From: Pandoraea anapnoica
GTDB taxonomy: Bacteria; Pseudomonadota; Gammaproteobacteria; Burkholderiales; Burkholderiaceae
Length of the DNA stretch: 64,000 nucleotides
NCBI RefSeq assembly: GCF_902459765.1
Contig: NZ_CABPSP010000007.1
Span: 186,001 to 250,000, forward strand
Reading direction: 5' to 3'
The position numbers and the translations under genes were made by a program. The notes under the pieces are model-generated. The model was not told the DNA's origin. It saw only the letters and a list, made by a program, of their open reading frames with translations, and searched no databases. This document shows, one piece after another, positions 31,293 through 40,523 of this stretch; position 1 is the first letter of the stretch; each line of letters starts with the position of its first letter.

Positions 31293-32615
31293 ATGCACCA
31301 CGAATATGTGAGTTATCCGGGGTATTCCCATTTTCCGATGGTGATCGATCGACTGGATATGCCGGTGAGGGTGTACGAAAAGGGTGCATCGATCGCGCAA
31401 AAACGTGATGAGATCGTTTCGCAATTGGCGCACATTCGAAACACACAGCAAGCGAGGGGGGCGAGCACCTATTCCGTCGACAACCTGTCGGCCGCGTTCG
31501 AGAAGTCCTTCGGCAAGGCGACATCTGGTTACTGGCGTGGGGGGCTGCGCGATCCGTTTTGGCGATGCTTGCTTGTACCGGATTCGCCTGGATTTATTTG
31601 TTCGATGGTCGCTGACCAACTCGATGAAGCGTGCGAGGAGCGCTTGACGCCATCCGCGAAGCGATTCCTAAAGATTCTGACTTGTCTGAGCGAGGCGCTG
31701 GCGCTTCATCGTGAAATGTTGCGCGGGCGTGAGTCGCTCCTGGCGCAGTCTGACCGACTCGGGAACCGCGCGCTCGACGATGTCAATGCCGATTGGGGGA
31801 TGTTGGATGACAGAAAGCGTAAGCACATGGTGTTTCGCGCTGAAACAGCATTGTTCGTCGAACAGATGCGATGCGCAGTGGATGAGGCGCGCTCAAACGT
31901 GAGGCAGGAGAAGAAGCATCACGGTAAGCGTGAGGCGATCAACGGTGGGCTATACACCATTGCAGCAGTCGTGTCCGGTATTGCTTTGATTGTGTCGACC
32001 TGGGTCGTGGCGATCATTGGCTTTTGCATCGCCATGGTGATCCGGTGTGTCAGTTTAGGGAGTATTCGTGGCTTCGACAGAGAGAAGGGCTGGAAGGCTG
32101 TAGAGAGCCTTCTCGATCAGACGAAGGACTTCATCAATAGAGAGGAGAACGCTATGCACTTATCGTTAAACACAGTGATTTCGTTGGAGCAAGCCAATCA
32201 GGACCGGTTGGTATGGCAGCAACTGCAAAAAACCTTGCATACCGTCAATCGGAACTCTGAACAGGGGGAAAAGACGTGGGGCGCCGTTTGCGCGCTTCAG
32301 CAAGCCGTCGCCTCGGACCAGGGGAGGAAGACATGGGACGCGGTTTGCGAGCTTCAGCAGGCCGTCGCAGCAGGCACGGCTGAAACCAGTTCGATAAAGC
32401 AGGAGCTCCAGCGGACATCGACGTCGCTGCGTGACGATATAGCAAAGTTGCGCAACATGATTCTGTTCGATACGTCATCGCGCCAATCTTCGACTCCGGA
32501 AGGGCGGCCTGCGTCGTGTGGTCCCGAGAGCGTCACGCCCCGCGTGCCTATGGAGCGTGCCACGTCGCTCGACACGTTCCGTCCGTCTTCGATTTCGCCT
32601 CAGCTAAGGGCGTGA
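31293..32615 (+). CDS. Unrecognised protein with membrane hairpin and duplicated C-terminal module
   Basis: A 440-residue protein I do not recognise. The first ~210 residues are soluble and charged. Residues about 217-257 form one or two membrane helices (GLYTIAAVVSGIALIV...VVAIIGFCIAMVI). The C-terminal part is likely coiled coil and has a 19-codon tandem duplication: residues 327-345 and 346-364 share KTW-AVC-LQQAVA. A Ser/Pro-rich tail ends the protein. GAGGGGAGGT just before the ATG at 31293 decides the start. It is bounded by IclR (divergent) and lutA. The soluble-hairpin-coiled-coil layout is reminiscent of secreted translocators or effectors, an inference only. Confidence 0.65.
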   Translation: MHHEYVSYPGYSHFPMVIDRLDMPVRVYEKGASIAQKRDEIVSQLAHIRNTQQARGASTYSVDNLSAAFEKSFGKATSGYWRGGLRDPFWRCLLVPDSPGFICSMVADQLDEACEERLTPSAKRFLKILTCLSEALALHREMLRGRESLLAQSDRLGNRALDDVNADWGMLDDRKRKHMVFRAETALFVEQMRCAVDEARSNVRQEKKHHGKREAINGGLYTIAAVVSGIALIVSTWVVAIIGFCIAMVIRCVSLGSIRGFDREKGWKAVESLLDQTKDFINREENAMHLSLNTVISLEQANQDRLVWQQLQKTLHTVNRNSEQGEKTWGAVCALQQAVASDQGRKTWDAVCELQQAVAAGTAETSSIKQELQRTSTSLRDDIAKLRNMILFDTSSRQSSTPEGRPASCGPESVTPRVPMERATSLDTFRPSSISPQLRA

Positions 32616-32716
32616 GGCGTCGCAGCGCACAAGCCATAGGTCCGGGAATCTACGCTGGGCCGGTTCGGCCCGGCGACTTATAATGGCGCATTATTCCCGA
32701 AAAGAGGATTCCCCCA

Positions 32717-33442
32717 ATGCGCGTCGGACTGTTTGTCACGTGTCTGATCGACATGATGCGGCCGGAGATTGGCTTTTCTACGCTCAAGCTGCTCGAGACA
32801 GCCGGCTGCGAGGTCGTGATTCCCGATTCCCAGACCTGCTGTGGCCAGCCGGGCTACAACTCGGGTGAGCGCGCCATTGCTCGCGACCTCGCCCAGAAAT
32901 TCCTCGACGAATTCGAATCGTTTGACTACGTCGTCGTACCGTCCGGCTCATGCGGCGGTATGGTCAAGGCGCACTACGGCGACCTCTTTGCCGACGATCC
33001 CGAACTCATGGGCCGTTACGAGCGTCTGCGTCCGCGCGTGTATGAACTCACGGACTTCCTCGTCAACGTGCTGCACGTCGACACCGTGCCCGGCGACTAC
33101 AACGGGGAGGTGACGTATCACGATTCCTGTTCCGGTCTGCGCGAACTTGGCGTGAAGACGCAACCGCGCACGCTGCTCGCCAAAATGCCCGGCGTGAAGA
33201 TGACGGAGATGAAGGACTGTCAGGCGTGCTGTGGCTTTGGTGGTACGTTCGCGCTCAAGTACGGCAACATCTCGACGGCAATCGTCGACGAGAAGTGCGC
33301 CAACATCGCCGCCAGCGGTGCGCCTGCCGTTGTGCTGGGCGACCTGGGGTGCATGCTCAACATCGAAGGGCGTCTGCGCCGCACCGGTGACACGCGCACG
33401 CGCGTGCTGCACATTGCGCAGGTGCTCGCTGGCGATGCCTGA
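32717..33442 (+). CDS. lutA: L-lactate oxidation iron-sulphur protein LutA
   Basis: A 241-residue protein with two CCG-type cysteine motifs, DSQTCCGQPGYNSGE and CQACCGFGGTF, each followed by a further Cys/Gly element (SCGGM; LGCML). This duplicated cysteine-rich (DUF224) layout defines LutA/YkgE and heterodisulphide-reductase-like subunits. With LutB and LutC it oxidises L-lactate to pyruvate. A TATAAT at 32679-32684 lies just upstream. lutB follows after 85 bp. Confidence 0.92.
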   Translation: MRVGLFVTCLIDMMRPEIGFSTLKLLETAGCEVVIPDSQTCCGQPGYNSGERAIARDLAQKFLDEFESFDYVVVPSGSCGGMVKAHYGDLFADDPELMGRYERLRPRVYELTDFLVNVLHVDTVPGDYNGEVTYHDSCSGLRELGVKTQPRTLLAKMPGVKMTEMKDCQACCGFGGTFALKYGNISTAIVDEKCANIAASGAPAVVLGDLGCMLNIEGRLRRTGDTRTRVLHIAQVLAGDA

Positions 33443-33527
33443 GCACGCCGCCATCTTCCCGACCTTCTGGCTTGTGCGCGCCGACACCGTTGCGCGCGCA
33501 TGCCGTCATCACATCATGTGAGTCGCG

Positions 33528-34937
33528 ATGCAAGTTCAATCGATGCAATTCAAGGCGCGTGCCGGGCAGAAGCTTGCCGACCAGCGTCTGCAAGCCAACC
33601 TCAAGAAGCTCTCGACCAAGTTTGTGACGGCGCGCGCGAGCGCCATGGAAGAGATCGATTTCGAGGCGACACGTGAGGCGCTCAAGGAGCGTCGTAATCG
33701 CGGGATCGAGAATCTCGACGTCTGGCTGGAGATCTTCGAGCGTGAAGCCACGCGACGCGGCGCGACCGTCCTGTTCGCCGAATCGACGCAGGACGCCGCG
33801 CGTCTGATTGCCGAGATCGCGCGCAAGCACGACGTCAAGAAGGTGATTAAATCGAAATCGATGGTCACCGAAGAGCTGCAACTCAACAAGGTGCTCGCCG
33901 ACATGGGCGTGCAGTCGGTCGAGACCGACCTTGGCGAGTACATTCTTCAGATCAACGATAACGAGCCGCCGTCGCACATCATCGCGCCGGTCGTACATAA
34001 GGATAAGGACGAGGTCGCGGACCTGTTCGCGCGCGTGCACCAGAAGCCGCGTCTGACCGAAATCCCGCTGATGACCCGCGAAGCCCGCGAGATGCTGCGC
34101 CCGCAGTTCCTGTCGGCGGACATGGGCGTGACGGGCGGTAACTTCCTCGTCGCAGAAACCGGTTCGGTGGCCGTGGTGACCAACGAGGGCAACGAAGGCA
34201 TGTGCACGATCATGCCGCGCGTGCACGTGGCTGTCACCGGCATCGAGAAGGTACTGCCGACGCTGGAGGATCTCGCCACGGCGATGCGTCTGCTGCCGCG
34301 CTCGGCCACCGGGCAAGGCACGTCAAACTACTTCTCGTTGCTCACCGGTACGCGCGCCGAGGGTGAGGTCGACGGGCCGGATCACATGTACTTCGTGATC
34401 GTCGACGGTGGACGTTCCGGTCTGATCGGCGGCGCGTTTCAGGAGATGCTGCGCTGTATTCGCTGCGGTGCGTGCATGAATCACTGCCCGGTGTATCAGA
34501 AGATCGGCGGCCACGCGTATGGATGGGTGTATCCGGGGCCGATGGGTTCGGTGCTCACGCCGAGCTACGTCGGGCTGGAGAAGACGCTTGATTTGCCGCA
34601 GGCTGCGACCCTGTGTGGCGAGTGCAATCGCGTTTGTCCGGTGGGGATTCCGATTTCGGATTTGCTGCGCAAGCTGCGCGAGCGTCAGGTGGATCGGGGG
34701 CTGCGTCCGTGGCGCGAGCGGGCGGCGCTGGCGGCGTGGGCGTTTACTGCGCGTCGACCGCGTTTGTACGCCACGCTGTCGGGTCTCGGTTCGTGGGCGT
34801 TAAAGCGCATGGGCCGCGATCGCGGGAGTATCTCCAGGCTGCCTTTCGCTGGCGGATGGACGGATACGCGCGAGATGCCTGCACCGAGCGGCAAGACTTT
34901 CCGCGCGATGTATCGCGAGCGTCGCGCACCGCGCTGA
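33528..34937 (+). CDS. lutB: L-lactate oxidation iron-sulphur protein LutB
   Basis: A 469-residue protein. The N-terminal LUD domain includes KSMVTEEL and a GANFLVAETG-like segment (GGNFLVAETGSVAVV). It is followed by a bacterial ferredoxin pair: CIRCGACMNHCPVY and CGECNRVCPVGI, each binding a [4Fe-4S] cluster. LutB transfers electrons in the LutABC lactate dehydrogenase system. The usual lutC partner does not follow; a terminator and an unrelated ABC gene come next. Confidence 0.93.
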   Translation: MQVQSMQFKARAGQKLADQRLQANLKKLSTKFVTARASAMEEIDFEATREALKERRNRGIENLDVWLEIFEREATRRGATVLFAESTQDAARLIAEIARKHDVKKVIKSKSMVTEELQLNKVLADMGVQSVETDLGEYILQINDNEPPSHIIAPVVHKDKDEVADLFARVHQKPRLTEIPLMTREAREMLRPQFLSADMGVTGGNFLVAETGSVAVVTNEGNEGMCTIMPRVHVAVTGIEKVLPTLEDLATAMRLLPRSATGQGTSNYFSLLTGTRAEGEVDGPDHMYFVIVDGGRSGLIGGAFQEMLRCIRCGACMNHCPVYQKIGGHAYGWVYPGPMGSVLTPSYVGLEKTLDLPQAATLCGECNRVCPVGIPISDLLRKLRERQVDRGLRPWRERAALAAWAFTARRPRLYATLSGLGSWALKRMGRDRGSISRLPFAGGWTDTREMPAPSGKTFRAMYRERRAPR

Positions 34938-34953
34938 TTGCGTCGACACCCAA

Positions 34954-34993
34954 CAAAAAAAGCTGGCCTCCCTGCGGAGTGCCAGCTTTTTTT
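34954..34993. terminator. Terminator between lutB and the ABC permease
   Basis: AAAAAAAGCTGGC pairs with GCCAGCTTTTTTT around an inner CTCC-CTGC-GGAG hairpin. A tracts on one side and T tracts on the other allow it to work for both convergent transcripts. Confidence 0.9.
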
Positions 34994-35027
34994 ACGTCCC
35001 GCCGAAGTCGGTGGTGTTCGGCTGTGC

Positions 35028-35687
35028 TCAGGTACGGGAGGGCAGGGCAAGGCGCTTTTCAATGCGACGTTGCAATGCCGACAGTCCCGTCGACAGCACC
35101 CAGTAGATGGCAGCGCATGCGAGGTACAACGGCAACGGCTGATACGTCGACGCGATGACTTCCTGTGCCGAGCGCAGCAACTCCGTCACGGTAATCACGG
35201 AGACCAGCGACGTGTCCTTGATCAGGCTGATCAGACTGTTACCGAGGCTCGGCACGGCAATGCGCAGCGCTTGCGGTCCGATGATGTAACGCAACGTTTG
35301 CCAGTACGACAGTCCGAGACTGTACGCGGCGAGCCATTGTCCACGCGGCATGCCTTCGAGCGCGCCGCGCATGCTCTCCGACAGATACGCGCCGACGTTC
35401 AGGCTGAGCGTGAGCACGCCGGCGGCCGTCGGTTCGAGAGAGATGCCGACGCCCGGCAGGCCGTAATAGATGACGAAGATCTGCACCAGCAGCGGCGTGC
35501 CGCGCATGATGCTGACGTAGGCACGCGCAATGGCCCGGAACACGCGCACCTTGCCGATGCCCATGACCGCCACGATGATGCCGATCGCCAGACCGAACAC
35601 CATCGACATCAATGCGAACTTGATGGTGAGCACGGTGCCCTGCAACAGCACTGGCAAGGATTGGGCCGCGAGTTCGAATGGATTCAT
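35028..35687 (-). CDS. Polar amino-acid ABC transporter permease
   Basis: A 219-residue HisM/TcyL-family inner-membrane permease. The EAA loop GMPRGQWLAAYSLGLSYWQTLRYIIGPQALR is clear at about residues 113-143, with five or so hydrophobic helices around it. It is encoded downstream of a cystine-like binding protein, with a 119-bp gap. The ATP-binding partner that normally completes such systems is not adjacent. Uptake of cystine or another polar amino acid is likely. Confidence 0.9.
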   Translation of the reverse strand: MNPFELAAQSLPVLLQGTVLTIKFALMSMVFGLAIGIIVAVMGIGKVRVFRAIARAYVSIMRGTPLLVQIFVIYYGLPGVGISLEPTAAGVLTLSLNVGAYLSESMRGALEGMPRGQWLAAYSLGLSYWQTLRYIIGPQALRIAVPSLGNSLISLIKDTSLVSVITVTELLRSAQEVIASTYQPLPLYLACAAIYWVLSTGLSALQRRIEKRLALPSRT

Positions 35688-35806
35688 GGGGGAGTGTCTT
35701 AGGGAATGTCTTGCGTCGGATAGACAACGGCCGGCATCCGCAACGTTGGCGTGATGCCGGCCGTGAGTCCTATGCGATTGTCGTCTCTATCGCCGTCGTT
35801 ACCGTA

Positions 35807-36604
35807 TTACTGGGCCGGTTTGGACGTGTCCTTGCCAAACCACTTCTGCGCAATCTTGGCGAGCGAGCCGTCCTGCTTCATGCCGGTCAGCGCGTCGTCG
35901 ATAGCCTTGGCGAATGCCGGATTGCCCTTGCGGAACGGAATGCCGACGGCCTGATTCGTGCCCGGCAACACCGCGCCTGCCTGGAGCGGCAGCTTAGCGT
36001 TCTGAAGCAGATACGCCATCATCAACTGGTCATTGAGCGCGGCATCGACACGGCCGGCGGCGAGATCGGCGAGGTACTCGGGCGCGCCAGGGTAGGTGCG
36101 CACGTCGATACCGGCCACTGCCTTCGCCATCTTGTCGTAGTTGCTGCCAAGGCTTACGCCGAGCTTGTGGCCCTTGAGATCGTCAAGCGTCTTGAATTCG
36201 CGCTTGTCGTCCTTGCGACGAATCAGTTGCGCCGCCGAGTACGTGTAGGGCTCGCTAAAGTCGAGCGACTTCTTGCGCTCGTCGGTGATGGCGACCTGAT
36301 TGACGATGACGTCGAACTTGCCTGCCTGAAGACCGCCGATGATGCCGCTCCATTCGGTCGTGACGAACTGGGGCTTCACGCCGAGGCGCTGAGCCACGGC
36401 TTTGGCGACATCGACGTCGAAGCCGTCGAGCTGACCGGACTTGTCGCGATAGTTGAACGGCGGGTAGGTGCCTTCGATGCCGATCTTCAGCACGCCCGCG
36501 GACTTCACGGTGTCGAGCAGGTCAGCGGCGCGGGCGGGCGACGTGCCGATAAGGGCGGCCGCGGCCAGGGGTACGAGGCAAAGCGTCTTGAGCCAGGATT
36601 TCAT
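35807..36604 (-). CDS. Amino-acid ABC transporter periplasmic binding protein (FliY/TcyJ-like)
   Basis: A 265-residue periplasmic binding protein. A signal peptide (LKTLCLVPLAAAALIGTSPARA) precedes the family 3 core: GIEGTYPPFNYRDKSGQLDGFDVDVAKAVAQRLG, VTTEWSGIIGGLQAGKFDVIVNQVAIT and SEPYTYSAAQLIRRKDD. The TEW-SG-I-GL-AGKFD pattern is characteristic of cystine-binding FliY proteins. Together with the downstream permease it forms a partial import system. Confidence 0.9.
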   Translation of the reverse strand: MKSWLKTLCLVPLAAAALIGTSPARAADLLDTVKSAGVLKIGIEGTYPPFNYRDKSGQLDGFDVDVAKAVAQRLGVKPQFVTTEWSGIIGGLQAGKFDVIVNQVAITDERKKSLDFSEPYTYSAAQLIRRKDDKREFKTLDDLKGHKLGVSLGSNYDKMAKAVAGIDVRTYPGAPEYLADLAAGRVDAALNDQLMMAYLLQNAKLPLQAGAVLPGTNQAVGIPFRKGNPAFAKAIDDALTGMKQDGSLAKIAQKWFGKDTSKPAQ

Positions 36605-36655
36605 GATGTCTGGTTATCCCTGTGTCAGATGAAGGGGACGCTGACGTTCGACCTG

Positions 36656-37684
36656 TCAGACCGTGCGCAGCGCTTGTACGCATTCTCGCACCAGCTCGGG
36701 GCCGCGGTAAATCAGGCCGCTGTACACCTGAACCAGACTGGCGCCGGCGTCGAGCTTCGCCTGCGCGTCCGCACCCGACAGAATGCCACCGACACCGATG
36801 ATCGGCAGTGCGCCACCCAGCTCGGTGGCCAACGCGCGGATGACGCGGTTGGATGCGTCGAACACCGGACGTCCCGACAGTCCGCCCGTTTCGTTGGCGT
36901 ACGGCAGGCCGGCGACAGCCTCACGCGAGAGCGTGGTATTGGTCGCAATCACACCGTCGAAACCGTGGCGCGTGAGCGTGCCGGCGATCACCTTGATTTG
37001 CTCGTCGTCGAGATCCGGTGCGATCTTCAAGGCGATCGGAACGTACTTGCCGTGACGGTCAGACAGCGCGCTCTGTTTGTCCTTGAGCTTGCCGAGAAGA
37101 GCATCGAGTTCGTCGCCGCCTTGCAGTTGACGCAGGTTCTTGGTGTTCGGCGACGAGATATTCACCGTCACATAGGTGGCGTACGGATAAACCTTCTCGA
37201 GGCAGATCAGATAGTCGTCGACGGCGCGCTCGATGGGCGTATCGGCGTTCTTGCCGATGTTCAGGCCCAGCGGTCCCTTGTAGCGCGCGGACTGTACGTT
37301 CTGCAGGAATTGCTCGACGCCGCCGTTGTTGAATCCCATGCGGTTGATGATGGCTTCGGCTTGCGGCAGACGAAAGATGCGCGGCTTCGGATTGCCCGCC
37401 TGCGGGCGCGGTGTCACCGTTCCCACTTCGACGAAACCGAAGCCGAGGGCGGCGAGACCGTCGATGCAACTGCCGTCCTTGTCGAGGCCGGCTGCGAGGC
37501 CGACGGGGTTCGGGAAGCGGATGCCCATGACCGTGCGCGGCGATTCGGGGAGCGTCTGACCGACGAGACCGGCCAGGCCGAGCGAGGCGGCGCCGCGCAG
37601 CGTAGCCAGCGTCAGATGGTGGGCTTGTTCGGCGTCAAGGCAGAACAGGGCGCGACGGGCCAGAGGGTAGAGAGGCGCAAGCAC
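36656..37684 (-). CDS. pyrD: Dihydroorotate dehydrogenase (quinone), class 2
   Basis: A 342-residue membrane-associated flavoenzyme that oxidises dihydroorotate to orotate with quinone, step four of pyrimidine synthesis. Family motifs: [28 protein letters not shown] with RIFRL, the catalytic-Ser region VNISSPNT, and GGLSGRPVF. It begins with GTG at 37684 ([21 protein letters not shown], class 2 N-terminal helix for quinone access). It stands between the ABC genes and bpt. Confidence 0.96.
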   Translation of the reverse strand: MLAPLYPLARRALFCLDAEQAHHLTLATLRGAASLGLAGLVGQTLPESPRTVMGIRFPNPVGLAAGLDKDGSCIDGLAALGFGFVEVGTVTPRPQAGNPKPRIFRLPQAEAIINRMGFNNGGVEQFLQNVQSARYKGPLGLNIGKNADTPIERAVDDYLICLEKVYPYATYVTVNISSPNTKNLRQLQGGDELDALLGKLKDKQSALSDRHGKYVPIALKIAPDLDDEQIKVIAGTLTRHGFDGVIATNTTLSREAVAGLPYANETGGLSGRPVFDASNRVIRALATELGGALPIIGVGGILSGADAQAKLDAGASLVQVYSGLIYRGPELVRECVQALRTV

Positions 37685-37848
37685 GATGTCGGGTTCGGCA
37701 GAATCGGAAAGTCGCCATTTTACCGGTATCCCGGGCGCGGAGCGCGTCTTTTTCTACGCTCTGCGTACTCCTGTTTTGCGTAGGTGCGGAGGGCGGATGA
37801 GCGCGATGCGCACTGACGCGAAGCGGACCCGTGCGACAGGCGGGTGGA

Positions 37849-38637
37849 CTATTGACCCGGTGACTGACCGGCCGCGTCAAGCATGGCCTCGGGCATGTCT
37901 TGCCATTGGCCGTCGAGCAGGCCTTGCAGCGGGCGGAAATTGGCCTTGTAGACCATTTTGCGGCTCTGCTGAATCCAGTAGCCGAGGTAGACGTGAGGCA
38001 GTCCGAGCGCGCGTGCCTGTTCGATCTGCCACAGGATGTTGTACGTGCCGAAGGACGCCCCTTCGACATCCGGATCGAAGAACGTGTAGACCGACGACAA
38101 GCCGTCGCTCAGGATGTCGACCATGCTGATCATGCGCAGCGTGCCTGCCCCCTGATGGCCCGGCGGCTCGCGAAATTCCACCAGACGCGAGTTCACGCGG
38201 CTTTGCAGCAGGAACTGCTCGTACTGCTCGCGGCTGTCGTGATCCATGCCGCCGCCGGCGTGGCGTCGCGACTGGTAGCGCATGTAGAGCTGGTAGTGCT
38301 CTTCGGTGTAGTGCAGTCCGGAAACGTTGACGGCAAGTGCCGCGTGGCGCTTCCAGATACGACGTTGCGTGCGGTTGGGGACGAAGCGGGCGATCGGCAC
38401 ACGCACCGGAACGCAGGCGCGGCAGCCGTCGCAGTACGGGCGGTATGTGAACACGCCGCTGCGACGAAAGCCGGAGCGCACGAGTTCGCTATAGACGTCC
38501 GAATTGATCAGATGGCTGGGGGTGGCGACCTGCGAGCGTGCGGTGTGATTGTCGAGATAGCTGCAGGGGTACGGCGCTGTTGCGTAGAACTGAAGGGCGG
38601 ACAGCGGGGAGAGCGGCAGTTCGTTCGGATGGGTCAC
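37849..38637 (-). CDS. bpt: Aspartate/glutamate leucyltransferase (bacterial arginyltransferase homologue)
   Basis: A 262-residue N-end-rule enzyme of the ATE1/Bpt type. The N-terminal [14 protein letters not shown] and the CYS-rich [16 protein letters not shown] motif are diagnostic, followed by a GNAT-like C-terminal fold ([20 protein letters not shown]). Bpt attaches leucine to proteins with N-terminal Asp or Glu, marking them for ClpS/ClpAP. Its start overlaps the aat stop by four bases, so the two N-degron tagging enzymes are translated together. Confidence 0.94.
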   Translation of the reverse strand: MTHPNELPLSPLSALQFYATAPYPCSYLDNHTARSQVATPSHLINSDVYSELVRSGFRRSGVFTYRPYCDGCRACVPVRVPIARFVPNRTQRRIWKRHAALAVNVSGLHYTEEHYQLYMRYQSRRHAGGGMDHDSREQYEQFLLQSRVNSRLVEFREPPGHQGAGTLRMISMVDILSDGLSSVYTFFDPDVEGASFGTYNILWQIEQARALGLPHVYLGYWIQQSRKMVYKANFRPLQGLLDGQWQDMPEAMLDAAGQSPGQ

Positions 38638-39398
38638 TGCGAAACCTCGTGAGCCTTGTCTGCTGCGTTACCGTAGGCCAGTGCGCTGAGCATCTGTTTG
38701 TCCAGACGCCAGACCGGCGCGGGGGCCACGACCGCCTTTTGCACATGCGCCAGAAAGGCCTGGCGGGGGATTTCGCTGCCGCCAAGTGACGCCAAGTGCG
38801 CGGTACTTTGCTGGCAGTCTATCACCTCTATTGCGTGTGTGCGTGCAAACGAGACGAGCGCGGCCAGCGCGATTTTCGAGGCGTCGGTGCGTTTGGCAAA
38901 CATCGATTCGCCGTAGAACATGCGCCCGAGCGCGACACCATACAGGCCGCCGACGCGCTCTCCTTCGTAGTACGTCTCCACGCTGTGCGCGAGTCCTGCG
39001 TCGTGCAGCGCGCGGTAGGCGTTGACGATGGCGGGTGTGATCCACGTGCCGTCTTGACCGCGACGCGGCGCTTGGGCGCACTCCTGCATGACGGCGGGGA
39101 AGTCGACGTCGAGGCGAATTTCCCAGGCATCGTCGCGCAGCACGCGGCGCAGCAATTTGCGGAAGTTGTGACTTATGACGAAGTGCTCGGGCCGCAGCAC
39201 CATGCGCGGATCGGGGCTCCACCAGAGTACCGGCTGGCCTTGCGAGTACCACGGGAAGATGCCTTGCCGATACGCGGCAAGCAGGCGTTGCGGTGAGAGG
39301 TCGAGCCCGGCCGCGAGCAATCCCGGCGCGTCGCTCGATGCGTCGAGCGCTTCGTCTACAGAAGGGAAGGGATCGTTTGCTTCGAGCCAGACGACCAT
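38634..39398 (-). CDS. aat: Leucyl/phenylalanyl-tRNA--protein transferase
   Basis: A 254-residue aminoacyl transferase that adds Leu or Phe to N-terminal Lys or Arg. Motifs: [27 protein letters not shown] near residues 41-67 and [18 protein letters not shown] in the catalytic half. The C-terminus ends [27 protein letters not shown]. It is the first gene of the aat-bpt pair on this strand. Length is slightly longer than in E. coli (234 residues). Confidence 0.95.
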   Translation of the reverse strand: MVVWLEANDPFPSVDEALDASSDAPGLLAAGLDLSPQRLLAAYRQGIFPWYSQGQPVLWWSPDPRMVLRPEHFVISHNFRKLLRRVLRDDAWEIRLDVDFPAVMQECAQAPRRGQDGTWITPAIVNAYRALHDAGLAHSVETYYEGERVGGLYGVALGRMFYGESMFAKRTDASKIALAALVSFARTHAIEVIDCQQSTAHLASLGGSEIPRQAFLAHVQKAVVAPAPVWRLDKQMLSALAYGNAADKAHEVSQ

Positions 39399-39463
39399 GA
39401 CGACGTCAACCTTGCAGGGTTTTCGTCGACATCACAGGGCAGGCGCAGATGTCGACGGTGCGT

Positions 39464-40096
39464 TCAGACACGCAGCATCGGCGTGAGGATGTCCTCGGTG
39501 TGCGCCGTGTGCACGGGCAGCGAGGGGACCGGTGCGCCCGGGACGGCGGCATCTGCCGAAGCTTCGACGTGCACACCGAAGGCACCCGCGCGGCGGTCTT
39601 CGAAGAAGAAGCGCAGCGTCTTGGCGACGGTCGGGAACGCGATGTCGTCCCACGGGATTTCGTCTTCCGAGAATAGGGCGACTTCCAGGCTCTCTTCACC
39701 GGCGGCAAACTGCGGCTCGCGCATCTGGGCCAGATAGAAGATGTGCACCTGATTAACGTGCGGCACGTTGAGCAGCGAGAACAGCGCACCGACTTCGACG
39801 ACGGCGCCGGCTTCTTCCAGCGTCTCGCGCGCGGCGGCTTGCGACGTAGTCTCTCCGATTTCCATGAAGCCAGCGGGTAGCGTCCAGTATCCGAGTCGCG
39901 GCTCGATGGCGCGCTTGCACAGCAACACCTGGTCGCCCCACACAGGCACTGTGCCGAGCACGTTGCGCGGGTTCTGATAGTGGATGGTGCCGCAATGGGT
40001 GCAGACATGCCGCTCGCGGTTGTCACCGGGCGGAATGCGCAACTCGACCGTATGGCCGCAGGCGGAACAGAATTGGATGGGAGGACGTCGGTTCAT
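39464..40096 (-). CDS. Nudix hydrolase with N-terminal zinc ribbon
   Basis: A 210-residue hydrolase. An N-terminal zinc ribbon is visible as CSACGH (near 11-16) and CTHCGT (near 32-37). The Nudix box GFMEIGETTSQAAARETLEEAGA matches Gx5Ex7REUxEExGU exactly. Such zinc-ribbon Nudix enzymes include NudC-type pyrophosphatases, but the length and sequence here fit the shorter ADP-ribose/NADH-pyrophosphatase-like group; the substrate is not determinable. The ATG at 40096 is chosen because upstream sequence is random. The C-terminal tail is variable. Confidence 0.9.
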   Translation of the reverse strand: MNRRPPIQFCSACGHTVELRIPPGDNRERHVCTHCGTIHYQNPRNVLGTVPVWGDQVLLCKRAIEPRLGYWTLPAGFMEIGETTSQAAARETLEEAGAVVEVGALFSLLNVPHVNQVHIFYLAQMREPQFAAGEESLEVALFSEDEIPWDDIAFPTVAKTLRFFFEDRRAGAFGVHVEASADAAVPGAPVPSLPVHTAHTEDILTPMLRV

Positions 40097-40247
40097 GGTT
40101 GCTGCGAGTGTATCACCGGCGACGCGCGCTGTGCGGCGACGCATACTGGGTGCCGGGATAACCCCGGTATTGACGATGTACGGCGGTTTGCGAAGATGTG
40201 CGCGGCATGTGCGAACGCATCGCAGGAAAAATATTCGGCGCGCCATG

Positions 40248-40276
40248 TTGCACTGCGATGGCAATTGTCATATAAT
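40248..40276 (+). promoter_or_regulatory. Promoter of tRNA-fMet
   Basis: TTGCAC (40248-40253) and TATAAT (40271-40276) are separated by exactly 17 bp, 14 bp upstream of the mature tRNA. This is a near-consensus sigma-70 promoter. Confidence 0.85.
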
Positions 40277-40289
40277 CTAATTCTTCAGA

Positions 40290-40366
40290 CGCGGGGTGGA
40301 GCAGTCTGGCAGCTCGTCGGGCTCATAACCCGAAGGTCACAGGTTCAAATCCTGTCCCCGCAACCA
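40290..40366 (+). tRNA. Initiator tRNA-fMet (CAU)
   Basis: A 77-nt tRNA with encoded CCA. The anticodon loop CTCATAA carries CAU. The unpaired C1-A72 end and the three G-C pairs of the anticodon stem (CGGG/CCCG) identify the initiator form. D loop, T loop GTTCAAATC and all four stems fold by eye. Confidence 0.97.
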
Positions 40367-40372
40367 AATTCG

Positions 40373-40406
40373 AAAGCCTGATTTCCACAAGAAATCAGGC
40401 TTTTTG
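40373..40406 (+). terminator. Terminator after tRNA-fMet
   Basis: AAAGCCTGATTTC pairs perfectly with GAAATCAGGCTTT around CACAA, followed by TT. It is 7 bp beyond the tRNA. Confidence 0.9.
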
Positions 40407-40523
40407 CGTTTCGGCTTCTGCTTTGCTCGATGTTCACGATTGGTCTCGCGATTGCGCTAGGGATCGTTGGCAAAGCGGCGCAGGTCGAACGGTCACGCTA
40501 ACGAAATCCAATCACGGGTCTCT

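Noticed and set aside
35678-37783. 701-codon open frame on the plus strand
   Set aside because: It is antisense to the binding-protein and pyrD genes, whose translations show full family motifs. Long antisense frames are expected at this GC content.
40290-40366. tRNA-fMet as the island attachment site
   Set aside because: The tRNA is 1.7 kb from the island edge and no copy of its 3' end was noticed near the junctions; the 19-bp dusA repeat explains the boundaries better.
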